Of a stretch of 64,000 nt of DNA, positions 25,590 through 47,155 are shown in pieces. Numbering within the stretch: the stretch's first letter is position 1; each line of letters starts with the position of its first letter. Source of the stretch: Zygnema cylindricum (Eukaryota; Streptophyta; Zygnematophyceae; Zygnematales; Zygnemataceae); assembly GCA_037447655.1 (NCBI GenBank), contig JBBHKE010002620.1:65295-129294 (forward strand), in the 5' to 3' direction. Under the pieces are notes generated by a model. It was not told the origin of the DNA, did no database searches, and worked only from the letters and a program-made list of their open reading frames with translations. The translations under genes and the position numbers were made by a program.

Positions 25590-27530
25590 GAAGATTGGAA
25601 AAATTGCCTGGTTTAGAAAATCTGTGTACCGGGTTTTTGCGACTTTTGATTTGCTTGTTTGGCCTTAAATGTGGGGATCCTTCTGTTTTTGGCAGTCAAA
25701 AAAGAAAAGAAAAGAAAATTGTAGATGCTGTTTAAATTTTTTGCATGGTATTTTGACTGGTTTTTCTATACGCAATTTTCTATGGTGGCTTTTTTTAGAA
25801 CAAGATATTCTGGTAAATCAGAGTCAGTGAATTGCATCCTTTTTTTTTATTTTTTACCTCTTTTGGCAAGGTACGGGGCACTACTCAGTATAGGTATCAT
25901 CTTTCAGTTGCGCATTTTGAAACATGTGAAGGTAAGATCCACTCTTTATCGAGTATAAGGAAATAATTCATTTGAAATGTTCAAGAAATCAACAAAATTA
26001 TATGGTCACCAAACTATATGGTCACAACTGTGTGATGGAAAAGTACCGAGCAGACGGTTTTTGCAGGCAGAGACTTAAGAGATGAAGCAATTTTATTTAT
26101 GTACATGTAGTTGATTCTGGTCATGGTGATTGTACTTGTCTGTCTTATTCAGGGTGTCCACAGTGAACCCTAAACAAAGGGGAAGGTGCAAATTCTTAAA
26201 ACCAGTTTGCCTTAATGTCAAAATTTGCAATTTTAGTATCTGTCAACTACTGATAACTAACCAGTACATCGATTAACCAATAGCAGTCATCAGACTGAGT
26301 ACAACGCAACACAAGTTGACGCCTAAAAGTTAGCGTGGATAAATACAATCTAGAACCTAATTTTTTTTTGTGGTGTACTCACGTTTCTGACATTTTTGGA
26401 AGTGACCATGTGGATAATCTGGACATATACAAGCCAAAAGTTGAATTTTTTTTATGGTATAACCATGCTTCTGATATGAGGCAAGCTTGTGGAGAATTTG
26501 TTCCCTTCTCGAGGCATACGAGATATGTATGGGCCAAGGTTAGGAAGCCTGGAATTCAACATTATTTTAAATGTTACTGAATATCACCCATTCTACAAAC
26601 ATTTTCTCATTGAGTGAACCTCTCGTGCAAACTTGCCATATTTCATCCTTACATTCTTCTTACCAGTTGGACACTTTCCCCAAATATTGTACAATTTACA
26701 GCGTTGCTTAGCACCTCATATATTTGCAACTTCGATTTAGGGTTTGACTATCATTAGAACGACCTTATTAGAAGAAAAAAAGCATGATGGCATCCCCACC
26801 AGGTTCTTGGAAATGGGAACTCGAGAAGCACATATCATAGCTCATATGTCACTAAAAACAAAATCAAGCAATCCTGTAAAGAAACTGGAAAGAAAAAAGT
26901 TGGGTGCTCAAAAGAAAAATCACTCTCGAAACCTAGATCGGAAACAATTGAAAGCCAAACAAAATCAAAGTGGTTCACCTCAACACTGAACTACCTTTCC
27001 TAAACAGGACAGAAGTCCTGACAGTTGCAATAGATGGCCTTCAAAAATAGACATCTGGAAATATTCCAGCTTGGTATGCAGAAAAATCCAATTTTCATCA
27101 TATTGTACTGATGTTGGTTGGGATTTGTCACTTTGGCATCAGAAAAAAATCAATAAAAATGCTATGCTCAGAAGGATCACGAAAAAATAATCATATATTT
27201 GTAGGCAAATTTCTTTATTTGCAATTGAATTCCGCATTTCTATGCGAACTGAGCCACATAAACAAGGTTCCTTCTGTTTGGAAATGAAAAAGTAACAATG
27301 GAGGAAGGGAAATGTATCAAATTATAATTGGAAAATTTTGGACAAACAAATGTACATTTGTTAAGTTGCTAACTTAACCTAACTCAGAATTGTCTGAATT
27401 ACATTTATCCATGTGATTTCTTCGTTACCTTCATTTAACATGAACAAAAACATTTTATAAACATTAAATAAACATGAACTATACATTCCATAAGGCAATT
27501 AAAAGAAGGGAGAGTTTGCATGTAATCGGA
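25590..27530. other. intergenic between convergent Sm-D1 and MATE; no supported gene
   Basis: AT-rich. One open frame (26335-26580, +) contains an internal repeat (NFFLWCTHVSDI / EFFLWYNHASDM), and another (26744-26989, +) codes a Lys-rich 81-residue peptide. Neither resembles a known family or has convincing splice context, so they are not called as genes. Confidence 0.4.
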
Positions 27531-27536
27531 TTTATT
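27531..27536 (-). terminator. AATAAA polyadenylation signal of the MATE gene
   Basis: On the minus strand GGAATAAATCC lies 25 bases after the stop codon at 27561. This supports the placement of the last MATE exon. Confidence 0.6.
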
Positions 27537-27560
27537 CCAGTGCAACTTTTCCAAACTTGT

Positions 27561-37774
<10,214 letters not shown>

Positions 37775-38139
37775 GGAAATATTAGATAGAGAGAGGGGAG
37801 AAGGGAGAGAGAGGGAAGAGGTGGTCGGCACTGAGGAGAGAGAGGGACAGTGAGAGAGAGTGTGGGGGAGGGTTGTATGGGACTTTTGTCGGGAGGGAAA
37901 CAGACGTTTGTCGGTGTCTACGTGTTCAATTTCCCTATTTGCTGACGTGGCCAAGAATTTTCGGATTAAAGTCACGTCCTTTTGTTGGGTTCTGAACGCG
38001 TGGCAGTTTTCAGCCATCGGATTGGACCGCCAGATGAAGTTGGAAAGTAATATTCTGATTCGTTCGTGAAGTGTACGACGCGTTACTTCTGTCATGGAAT
38101 TGCCGGCTATCCGTCGGTATGGTGTACGGAACTCAACAG

Positions 38140-38645
38140 TACACCGCGCATCGTAATTAGAGTAATGAAAAAATTAGAGTAAAAAAAGAGAAAAAAATAA
38201 TTAGAGTAATTTACTCTAATTTATGTGATATAACTGTTTCAGAAAGGAATTTACTCTAATTTATGCGGTGTACTCTAATTTGGCACGTTAATATCCTCTA
38301 CTGTAAATAGGGTATTCGTACAGAATCTGACAAAACGAACAGTTTATCGTCACTATGACGTTTGCACTACGCGGATTGTTAAAACGCAGTTACATGATAA
38401 TGGCTTGTATTAAATCATTATTTGTACTTTTTTTATTTATAAAAATTCAATTTTGCACGGACGGACATCATCCGTACTCCACCCTATTTAAAACGAACAT
38501 ATATTAGAATTAAAAACGCTAATTAAACCTTACCTTAAATAGTATAATGAAAAAATTAGAATCATTTACTCTATTTGATGTGATAGAGTCGAAATTTCGA
38601 GCGACCGAATTAGAGTAATTTACTCTAATTACGATTCTCGGTGTA
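38140..38645 (+). mobile_element. TA-flanked TIR element (family B), full copy
   Basis: Ends are TACACCGCGCATCGTAATTA and TAATTACGATTCTCGGTGTA, inverted complements. It is about 506 bp. The interior, including CACTATGACGTTTGCACTAC, matches the copy at 62553-63058 in opposite orientation. Confidence 0.85.
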
Positions 38646-38827
38646 CTGTACTTTTGTCATGAAACTGCTGGTTATCCAATGAGCGCGCGGGAATGAGGGT
38701 CGATTGCCATTGGACCACGAAACCGTTTGTTTCGTACTTGATGACGCGCGAGCAACTTTTCCTCCGAAACAGAAAAATTGACCAATAGGATCGTGTTTTC
38801 CCCTGCCGCTATTACATGAGAATACTA

Positions 38828-40392
38828 GGGTACGTCCCCATTTAAGTGATACTTTGAAAAAGTATTTTGGACTGTACACCGCGAATCGTAATTAGAGTAA
38901 TCTAGAGTAAAAAAACCAAAAAAAACAATTAGAGTAATGAACTCTAATTTATGTGATAGAACTTTTTCACAGTCGAAGTTTACTCTAATTTATTTAAGTA
39001 CTCTATATTGGGTTTTATCGGCAATAAATATCCGCGCTGAAATAATAAACACTAAATTACGTGGACGTACAAAATCTGTCAGTCCGTATAGTTTTGACGT
39101 CATTATGACGCTAGAATTATTTGTCGCGCTGCATGTCAGTTAATGTTCACACTGACGACGATGCTGTCGACGGAGAAGAGTTATGCGAACGGCTTTTTTT
39201 CGATGTGATTAATTTTTCGTTTAGTCCGATTTCACGTGCGAGCGCGATTGTATTAAATCATTATTTGTACCTTTTTACTTAAAAAAGTACAATTTTGCAC
39301 GGTCGAACGTCGTCCGTACTCCACACTATTTAAAACGAACCTATATTACAATTTTGTTACGCTAATTTAACTTACCTAAATTAGAATAATGAAAAAATTA
39401 TAATCATTTACTCTATTTGATGTAATAGAGTCAAAATTTCGAGCGACCGAATTAGAGTAATTTACTCTAATTACGATTCGCGGTGTAGTGAAGTGTTCCG
39501 TACTACTTTGAAAAGCGTCTCTATGTGCGAAAATGGAATCGGATCTTTGAAATGTGACGGTTGTAGACGTAGGTACAATTTTGTGACGGTTGACGACGAC
39601 TACGAAATTGGTGACGCCAACAAAAACAGCGACAGTTGTAGACGTCTACAATTTTGTAATTTTGTGACATGGCAGATGTTTAAGGTTTTGTAACGTTGTG
39701 ACGTCACGCTCACTTGTGACGTCACAGATTCAGGAACTTTCGGCCATGGATACCCGATTTCGTTTTCTCAACTTTTTTCGCTCTACTCGCCATAAAAATA
39801 TACTTAAAGGTACTCAAACGAATTGTTTTTCAAATATCTTTCATTTCATACCAATTTTGTCGTGCCTCATTCTAAAAAGTGTGAGATAAAAGTGATAGTG
39901 GGAGAGGGAGAGGGGAGAGGCGACGACGATGCAAAATTCTACCGAGGACCCATGAATGAAATTGGAGGTCCGAGACCCCTGCTAAATTTTTCCATACATC
40001 CTCGTCTTTTCCGTACATGCACGTGACGGGCAGGGAGAAAAGTAGCGAGTACTCTCCCTCGTCCTAAAATTTTCCCACTCGTGTGGCGCGTGCGTGGATC
40101 ATTCTTCATTCGTTGTTTGGGCGGTACTTTCCCTAAAATCAGGTCGCGAGGTGATTTTTGATGAAGTTTTTTGACGGGCTGGATTCTCTAACCCGCGGGT
40201 CGAAAAAAGGAAAACGCCAAAATGCGTTCACATGACGACAAACATGAAGTACATTCAAAGTATCGACTTGAGGTTTGTTGTACTTTTAAAGAATTTATTT
40301 TTTTGTACGGCTAAAGTTTTTCTCGTATGGAACTGCATTTTTGGTGAAAACAACAGATTAAAGTCAATACTTTAATACATGGGGACGTACCC
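38828..40392. mobile_element. TIR element with GGGTACGTCCCCAT ends, carrying a nested element
   Basis: The left end GGGTACGTCCCCAT and right end ATGGGGACGTACCC are perfect inverted complements. Flanking CTA on the left and TTA on the right fit the TWA target type. Inside lie the nested TA element at 38875-39487 and repeated GTGACGGTTG..GTAGACG motifs like those of family A. Without the insertion it would be about 950 bp. Confidence 0.75.
38875..39487 (+). mobile_element. TA-flanked TIR element (family B), nested copy
   Basis: Ends are TACACCGCGAATCGTAATTA and TAATTACGATTCGCGGTGTA, perfect inverted complements. It shares its flanks with the copy at 38140-38645 but has a different middle (GCGACGATGCTGTCGACGG region). 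It is inserted just inside the left end of the GGGTACG element. Confidence 0.85.
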
Positions 40393-40458
40393 TTAGATCC
40401 TCGATTGGGATAGATGCGGAGGCCTGTTAATTTATTGGTCGAGTACACCGTGAATCGC

Positions 40459-40991
40459 TACACCGCGCATCGTTATTAATATCAACGACGCTAATTTGGG
40501 TTCTTAAAATTTTGATTTTTTTCCTCAAATAGGATACATGATTTTAATTTTTCCTTGACGTTAATTAAGGTACCGTACAAAATAGTGTAAAGGACGAATT
40601 ACAATAATATCTAAATAGTGTGGTGTACGGTCGATGTCAGGCCGTACATAAATGTACCTTTTCAAGTGAAAATTTTACAAAAAATGAGTTAAATCAAACG
40701 CGCACGCATAGGATCGTGCGCTAAAAAAACGGATTGTTCTGACACGTAAATTAGTCTTACATGTACGGATATTTAAATTTCACGACGGCGTACGATTTTT
40801 AATATTTCGTACGGATACATATATTAATGTATATAATCGTACAACGAATATTCCATTTTTGCTGTTCCCAAATTAGCATAAACGTCGAAATTAGAATACA
40901 CCTTTTTTTTTAAATTCTTAATTAGCGTCAATGACGGTATATTTACTTCCACACTATTTAAACTTTGACATTAATAACGATGCGCGGTGTA
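40459..40991. mobile_element. TA-flanked TIR element, diverged subfamily
   Basis: Ends are TACACCGCGCATCGTTATTA and TTAATAACGATGCGCGGTGTA. It lies next to another partial end (TACACCGTGAATCGC at 40444), which suggests insertion into an older copy. Confidence 0.75.
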
Positions 40992-41000
40992 GTAGTGTTA

Positions 41001-41745
41001 GGGTGAACCTCCATCAGGTGAAAAGTGGGGTTCATTACTGGAAAAAATGCATTTTCGTACAGATCCAACTCATTTTTGTACTGAACCGTACTGTTTCTAA
41101 TATAACATGATTACTGGAGATTCGTCAAGATTCTCCAAACTTTTGGGCGACAACGTCGACCGTCCGATTATGAGTTTTCGAAGCAAGCGACCAGTGATTC
41201 GCTAGTGACTCAGGGAGGAAACTAGCCAATCGCCGGACGTGTAAAATGTTTACGCGTGGAAAGGTCACGTACGAGCCTCGCGCCATCGGATATTTTCCAC
41301 GCGCCTTCGGACAGGCGGGAATCAAATCCAACGAAAACCACCAAAAAAAATATTTGTTGAAGAATGTGCCGTGACGCCTCCTCCACAATCCGCTAACATC
41401 CGTAATTTGCTGCGCCACGACGAAACACGAATGACCAAACAACTACAAAAAATACAAAACACGAACGTACAAATTGTACATTCACGTACTTTATTTTTTG
41501 CGGTTGGATGTACAGATACAAGTTCAGATATTGTGCTTTTGGAATCTTTGACTGCTCGCCGTCACAACAGAAACCTACGTGCATCCAATCGAAAGAAAGC
41601 ACGTACGCGATAGATTCCATTGCTTACACGACTCGATGGAGAAGTGAACGAAGTATTACTGCCAAGTGAACGAAGTATTACTGCCAGTAAACGTTTGAGT
41701 AGGATTACAATCGGCGCCTGATGGAGAAGCGGCCTTGGAGCGTTG
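41001..41745. mobile_element. family E element, GGGTGAACC..CATCAGG end, copy 1
   Basis: It begins GGGTGAACCTCCATCAGGTG after TTA, and runs collinearly with 57047-57757 through shared blocks (ATTACTGGAGATTCGTCAAG, CGACCGTCCGATTATGAG, GGCGCCTGATGGAGAAGCGG). The right terminus does not show the expected inverted GGTTCACCC, so the boundary is approximate. Confidence 0.65.
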
Positions 41746-42440
41746 TTCCATTAGGCGGTCTCACTAAATGTCAAAAATTCGTTTACTGAAGTTATCGTTC
41801 CATTATGTCGGGTTAGTAATCGACATTGTTTTTGCGTGGCACACTCTGATTTGTCCACGTAATAGATGGATACGATTTTGGTAATCTTCAAAGAATCTCT
41901 GACAACAAATTGTGACCACATATTTTGTAACCATTGAAGGTTATTAATGACTCGCACGACGTATTGAATAAAATATGTACGGGCGGACGAAACTTAAGAT
42001 TTGTAAAAGCGTACGAAAATGTCAGAATGGTTAGTGGATGGCAACAGAAGCGTGAAACAATATCCTCCGTCAAAGATTTTCTTGCGGCCTCTGGTGGCCT
42101 CGCATCCTCCTTGGCGGAAGGCACATTGTCTTATGCGACGTGTACCCACCTGGTCGCGCGGTCGTCGTGGATATTTGTTCACTTTTCCACGAGGCACGAT
42201 GTTATGTGTTCATGCGCTAAAAATTGACCTCCTCCGGGTCACTTGTTCCGAACTGAAAGTGTCAGACGATGGCGTATCAGATTGTGCATCCGACGGTCCA
42301 CGTTCACGCCCATAAACGTGGAGAATCAAATCGCTCATTCAGTAGGCTTGTTTTTCTAACATTTCTTTTTTGGGTACGGCACTGTACGAAATAGTACGGC
42401 TTTCCGTAAACAACGACCTTTTTTTCCTAACGGAACCTTA
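41746..42440. other. repeat-like spacer, no gene recognised
   Basis: GTAC-containing DNA similar in style to the flanking elements. Overlapping short open frames on both strands look like chance. Confidence 0.35.
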
Positions 42441-43099
42441 GGGCGTGTCCCCATGTGTTCAAGTAAGGGTTTTTTTCCGTCGTTTACACAGAAAATGGGA
42501 CTTCCTACTTGAAAATATTACGCCGTACGAAAAATGGACAAAAACTCAAATACATTTTGCGTCATCTTGGAACTTGAAAGGTACGGCGATTTGGCAGTAT
42601 TATCATCGCGACCCACTTCCAGCTCATCTTCACACTTGCAATGAAATCAAATCGCGACCTGCTTTTAATCAAAATACTACCCTATTGACGAATAGAAATC
42701 TTGGGTTGCACGCGTCAAAAGTTTTCATTTGTTTTTTTGCTGTTGGGAGAATATACGAACAAAAAAATTGTTTGTCCGTTTGCTTATGTTGTCCACTTGT
42801 GGGCGTCTACAAATGTCATTTTGTAGACGTAGGCGATTGCTTATGTCGTTCACGTGTGGGCGTCAACAAATGACACTTGGCGTCGACAATTGTCCCAGTA
42901 TGTCAGGAGCTCTTTGCGGCGTACAAATGTCAGCAGTTTGGGTTTTGCAAGTATTGGCGACGTGTACAGCTGCCACATATTCAAAATAATGAACGCGCAA
43001 GTAACGATTCACATAGGCACACTTTGAAAAGTACACCGTAAAATCAGCGCTAAATTCCAAAATAACGTTTCAAATTATCGGTTACATGGGGACACGCCC
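42441..43099. mobile_element. PIF/Harbinger-like TIR element (family A variant), copy 4
   Basis: Left end GGGCGTGTCCCCATGTG and right inverted end ACATGGGGACACGCCC, with TTA on both sides (42438-42440 and 43100-43102). The interior differs from copies 1-3 but has the same style of repeated GGGCGTC..CAAATG motifs. Confidence 0.8.
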
Positions 43100-43102
43100 T
43101 TA

Positions 43103-43862
43103 GGGTTTGTCCCCATGTACTTGTAACTTAGCGAACTTACTTTGTATTTTAGCGCGGATCCGCCGGACCCGGTTTTCAAGTGTCCCTATGTCTGTAAGGA
43201 CGAAATCGCAACTTACGCTTGTGACTATTGTATACGTCGACAATATCTGTGACGGTTGTCAACGTCTACAATCTGTGGTCGCACGTTATTTTTTGGAACT
43301 GCTTTGTGACGTCGCATGTCTTATTGTGACATTGTAGACGTACCGCATTGCAGCCTGGCAGTTTTACGGTTGAAGAAGATGCGCTTTGCCCTTCGCGTCG
43401 CCTGTCCGCTCGAGGTGAAATGGCATCGGAATTTGAGGACCCCTGCAAATAAAAAATCCGTACTGGACGAAAACGGACAAAATCAAACAAACTGTGTACA
43501 TCTTTTCGTCTTATTATAACGCAAACGGACAGAAAATAGCGAACTATGTACTTTTCTTTGTCCTTGGAAATCGTATTTTTTTTTTCGAAATTTAAGGCAC
43601 GTGCGAAAAAATGTTCCTATTTGTCAATCGAAAAAACCTAATTTTAAATCACATCGCGCATGTGTTTTAAACAAAGGTTTGAAGATGACGTTTTTTGTCG
43701 TAGAAGTGGGTCAAAAAGCACAAGACGACAAATTTTCGTACATCCTAAGTTCAAGGATGACGCAAATTGTACTCTACAAATTTGCGATTCCTTTGTACGG
43801 TTGCAACTTAGGCAGTACGGCGCTAAGTTTTACGGCAAAACGACAGAAAAAAACCCTTACTC
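43103..43862. mobile_element. PIF/Harbinger-like TIR element (family A), copy 5, right end lost
   Basis: It begins GGGTTTGTCCCCATGTACTT directly after the TTA that ends copy 4. It is collinear with 16419-17190 and 57859-58637 until AAACCCTTACT, where the terminal repeat is replaced by another element end. Confidence 0.8.
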
Positions 43863-44058
43863 CCTTATTGTTTTTTTAACATATTTTCTCCGTACACATA
43901 TGTCGCAATGTGGATCCGACGGTTGCGATTGAAAGGTAGGGTTTCCACTTTCCAGCTTCCAAACGGCGATCTCAAATTGAATCCGACAAGTGTGTACGGA
44001 GAAATTATGTTTTAAGTGGCGAAAAAAACATTAACACTAATAGAGATTCACGCTGTAG
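43863..44058. mobile_element. fragment of a TACACCG-type foldback element
   Basis: It ends AACACTAATAGAGATTCACG then CTGTAG and contains GTGTGTACGGAGAAATTATG, as in the 22302-22521 MITE. Its left end is cut by the junction with copy 5. Confidence 0.55.
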
Positions 44059-46150
44059 TTTACGGGCAAAACTAAAAAACAGAAAAAACTGAATCATCAG
44101 TTAAAAAGTGTTAAAAACCTTTCTAGCCGCCGCGAAAAGGACATCGATTCGCCCAATCCGGTCGTTGATTCCAGAAAAAGAATTTAAAATCTTAAAATAG
44201 CTGTAGAAAACGTCCTTTCGAATACTTTTGTCCAACCCGTAATTTTTTTTTTGTACTTGTCGGGTAATTCTGTGTGGTCAAAAGGATGACCTTGGTCATC
44301 CGACGGCCACCTCATAGCGCAAATCACGCAGTGAAATGCGCCATTTGTTGGCACAATGGGCCGATGCCCTAAGGGTAAAATAGTAAAATCGGCATTGTAA
44401 CGAAGAGCTCTTCTTTAAAGTTAATAAAGAAAAATCTCGCTATCATCATTACATACGATAAGACTCCTCGTTAAAATGGGCGGTTTACCCTCAGGGGGGG
44501 GGGGGGCTTCGGCCCAATATGGCTCATGCAACAGTTTTTATTGATTGGGCTTTTTATGACTGTCCAGATTAGCATCCTACGGCTATAACTGCCCAATAAT
44601 CGAAAACAGATACTACTCCCCTCCACCCTTGTCTTACAGCGACTGGTGGCTTCCTTCTCGAGAGTTGTCATTATACATTACTCGACGACAACATTTTGCG
44701 AATGAAATGAGCAACTTTGAGCAGAAGAAGATTGTATTTTCAAAAATACGGTGGTTAAAGCATCTATGTACAAAGCATAATTAAAATCTAAAATTGTTGA
44801 TGACCATTAAAGGTAAGTGATGAAGATCCTTAAAATACGAAAAACAAATATATATAACTATGTTCGCTTAAATCAACAAACTATACTTACAATAAACATT
44901 ACTCCATACCTTAAAAACAAAAGGAACCCAGCCTAGAGCTTAAGATAATGCACACTTTAGTCAAAATCACAAATGTCACTGTCTCGAAGTCCGCGAACAT
45001 CATTCTCACCGTTTTTTGTCGAATAAGGGTCAAAGCTTGGAAACGCTAAAGAGCAACAGAGATACGTTGGTGATAGAAAGTCGACCATCATTCTCCACCG
45101 TCCTCTGTCGAATAAGTGTCAAAGCTTGGGCACGTTAAAGGGCGATGGAGATACGTTGACGATAGAAAGCCAAGACACCAAGTCCTCGAACGTCAAAAGA
45201 TTGTCGAGCGCAGCCACGTAAGAAATTGTCAAAAGTCGAGCCCACAGTCCCAAAGATCTCCAAAACTAGTTGTATGAAGTCATCAGCTACGTCTCGATGC
45301 ACATAGTCACGTGTCTTACACCCTAAGCCGCGACAGATGCAGGCAATGCTACGCGTGAAGAAACATGGGCCATGTAGGGTCTCGAAGAACTACGTCACCC
45401 AATGTTCAATTGGCTCCATGAAAAACACAAGATCCACGCAACGGTTGCAAACATCCCTACATTAGAACGTGGAGGGAGCATAAGAAAAAAACGTCACGGT
45501 TGCCTTGGTACCTTGCTTCACTTCTATTGCAACTATTGCATCTCGGACCAAATCGTATGTTTTTGTTGCTCAACACTGTGCGAGCAACGGAGCAAATGGA
45601 TTCTCGACTCATTTATAGGTTGACAACAAAGGCAATGAAGCTTGTCCATAGTGAAATGTGCGACAAGCCATGGAGTATTCGAATCGCACAAGAAAACTAC
45701 GGAGAAGACAAAAGGAGCGAGGGAAATTGGTGTAGGCATAAACCAAGCTCTAGTAATTGTAATAGGACCTTATTCATCTTTGTACCAATGTGGATTACCC
45801 CGAAAAATGGCCATATAACTTTTTCAACTATTTGTCATTCGTGGTTTAATAATTAACCATTTTGCGCACGACCACGTGCTCCAAAGTAAGGGAGCGCCTG
45901 AAGAAGGTTCTTAATATCAACGGCGGCTACCTTATTAGCAACATGTTTTTGCACCCCTTTGTTGATGAGGGAGGAGAACGGAGGAGTGTCGTCTTACGTC
46001 TCAATGGTAAAAGAGAGCGGACAAACAATTATAATTGTTGAATGGTAACAAACCCTCATTGACTTTAGTGACCACATGAGCCAAAATAAGAATGCCATCC
46101 ACCAAAAAACGAGTGATGATAGGATCCACCAGAGCCCAACTCCCTAGGTA
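44059..46150. other. gene-poor region with a tandem duplication and an open-frame relic
   Basis: 44993-45172 holds two copies of a ~90-bp unit (CATCATTCTCNACCG..GATAGAAAG). On the minus strand an uninterrupted frame without a clear start, about 45400-45139, includes HGPCFFTRSIACICRGLG and DDFIQLVLEIFGTVGSTF. It reads like a protein remnant, but I do not recognise the family. A poly-G run lies at about 44495-44507. Confidence 0.4.
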
Positions 46151-46157
46151 AGTTGCC

Positions 46158-46275
46158 TTTTCTCTCCTCTCCTCTCTTCTCCTCCTATTCTCTCCTCTCC
46201 TCTCCTCTCCTCTCCTCTTATCCTCACCTCTCCTCTCCTCTCCGCTCCCCTACTCTCCTCTCCTCTCCTCCCCCC
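46158..46275. repeat. (CTCTC)n-type pentanucleotide satellite
   Basis: TCTCC/CTCTC units with a few interruptions. Confidence 0.9.
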
Positions 46276-47155
46276 ATAAGAATTTTTATGCTTTGTTTCC
46301 GTCTTCATAAAATTCAGAAGCACACAATTAAGTTTATACTCTAAAAGTACATTGCCAAAACACTGGACCAATGGCGATATTGTGTAAAGGAGAGATTAAT
46401 GCTCAAAATGATTATTGTCAAAGATCATTAGTGTTTATGTGGAAAAATGTGCACCCTAGAAGATTAACCTCGTGAAAATCATACAATAAAAATGTGGTTT
46501 CCCATGCATAAAAATAAAATTAAGATCTTGACGGAGGCTATTGGCACATGAAATGCTGTGCTATAGCAATGTTTTGCGTTAAAAACAAAAAATGGTCCGG
46601 TACAAATTGAAAAATTTGAAAAATATAAGTAAACAACATAATCCTACCAACTGCTATCCTGGTTTTAAAAGGATCCTGTTCTAATGGAAACACCCGCCCC
46701 TTTTTTTGGCAAGTGTACAATGAATCACCATCACAGAATGGCGTTATTGTAAATGTTTAACTGCATGTTAATCAATTCTGACTAAAGAAGAATAAAAAAT
46801 AACATAAGAAAATTGGAAATTGGTGAATTTTCACAAATGTCTGTCCCCCAACTGTTTTTACTGCTATTCTTCTCTCTGACAATAACATAACCAAATTAAA
46901 GGTCTCTGAGCAAAAGATAACCAAAGTAAGGTCTGAGCTTGACCTCTGTATGCGTTTGGCGGATTTTTCGCAAAGAGAGGGAGAGGGAGAGGGAGAGGAG
47001 AGGAAGAAGGTTTGAACCGCTTTGCAATTACCGAATTAAATAATAAAACGTCAGGAATGAACCCTGCATAATGAACAATTATCGTTGGATGAGATTTTGC
47101 AGTATGAAAAGCTGAAAGCAGTGGTCAATGTTTTACCAAAAAGAACACCATCCAC

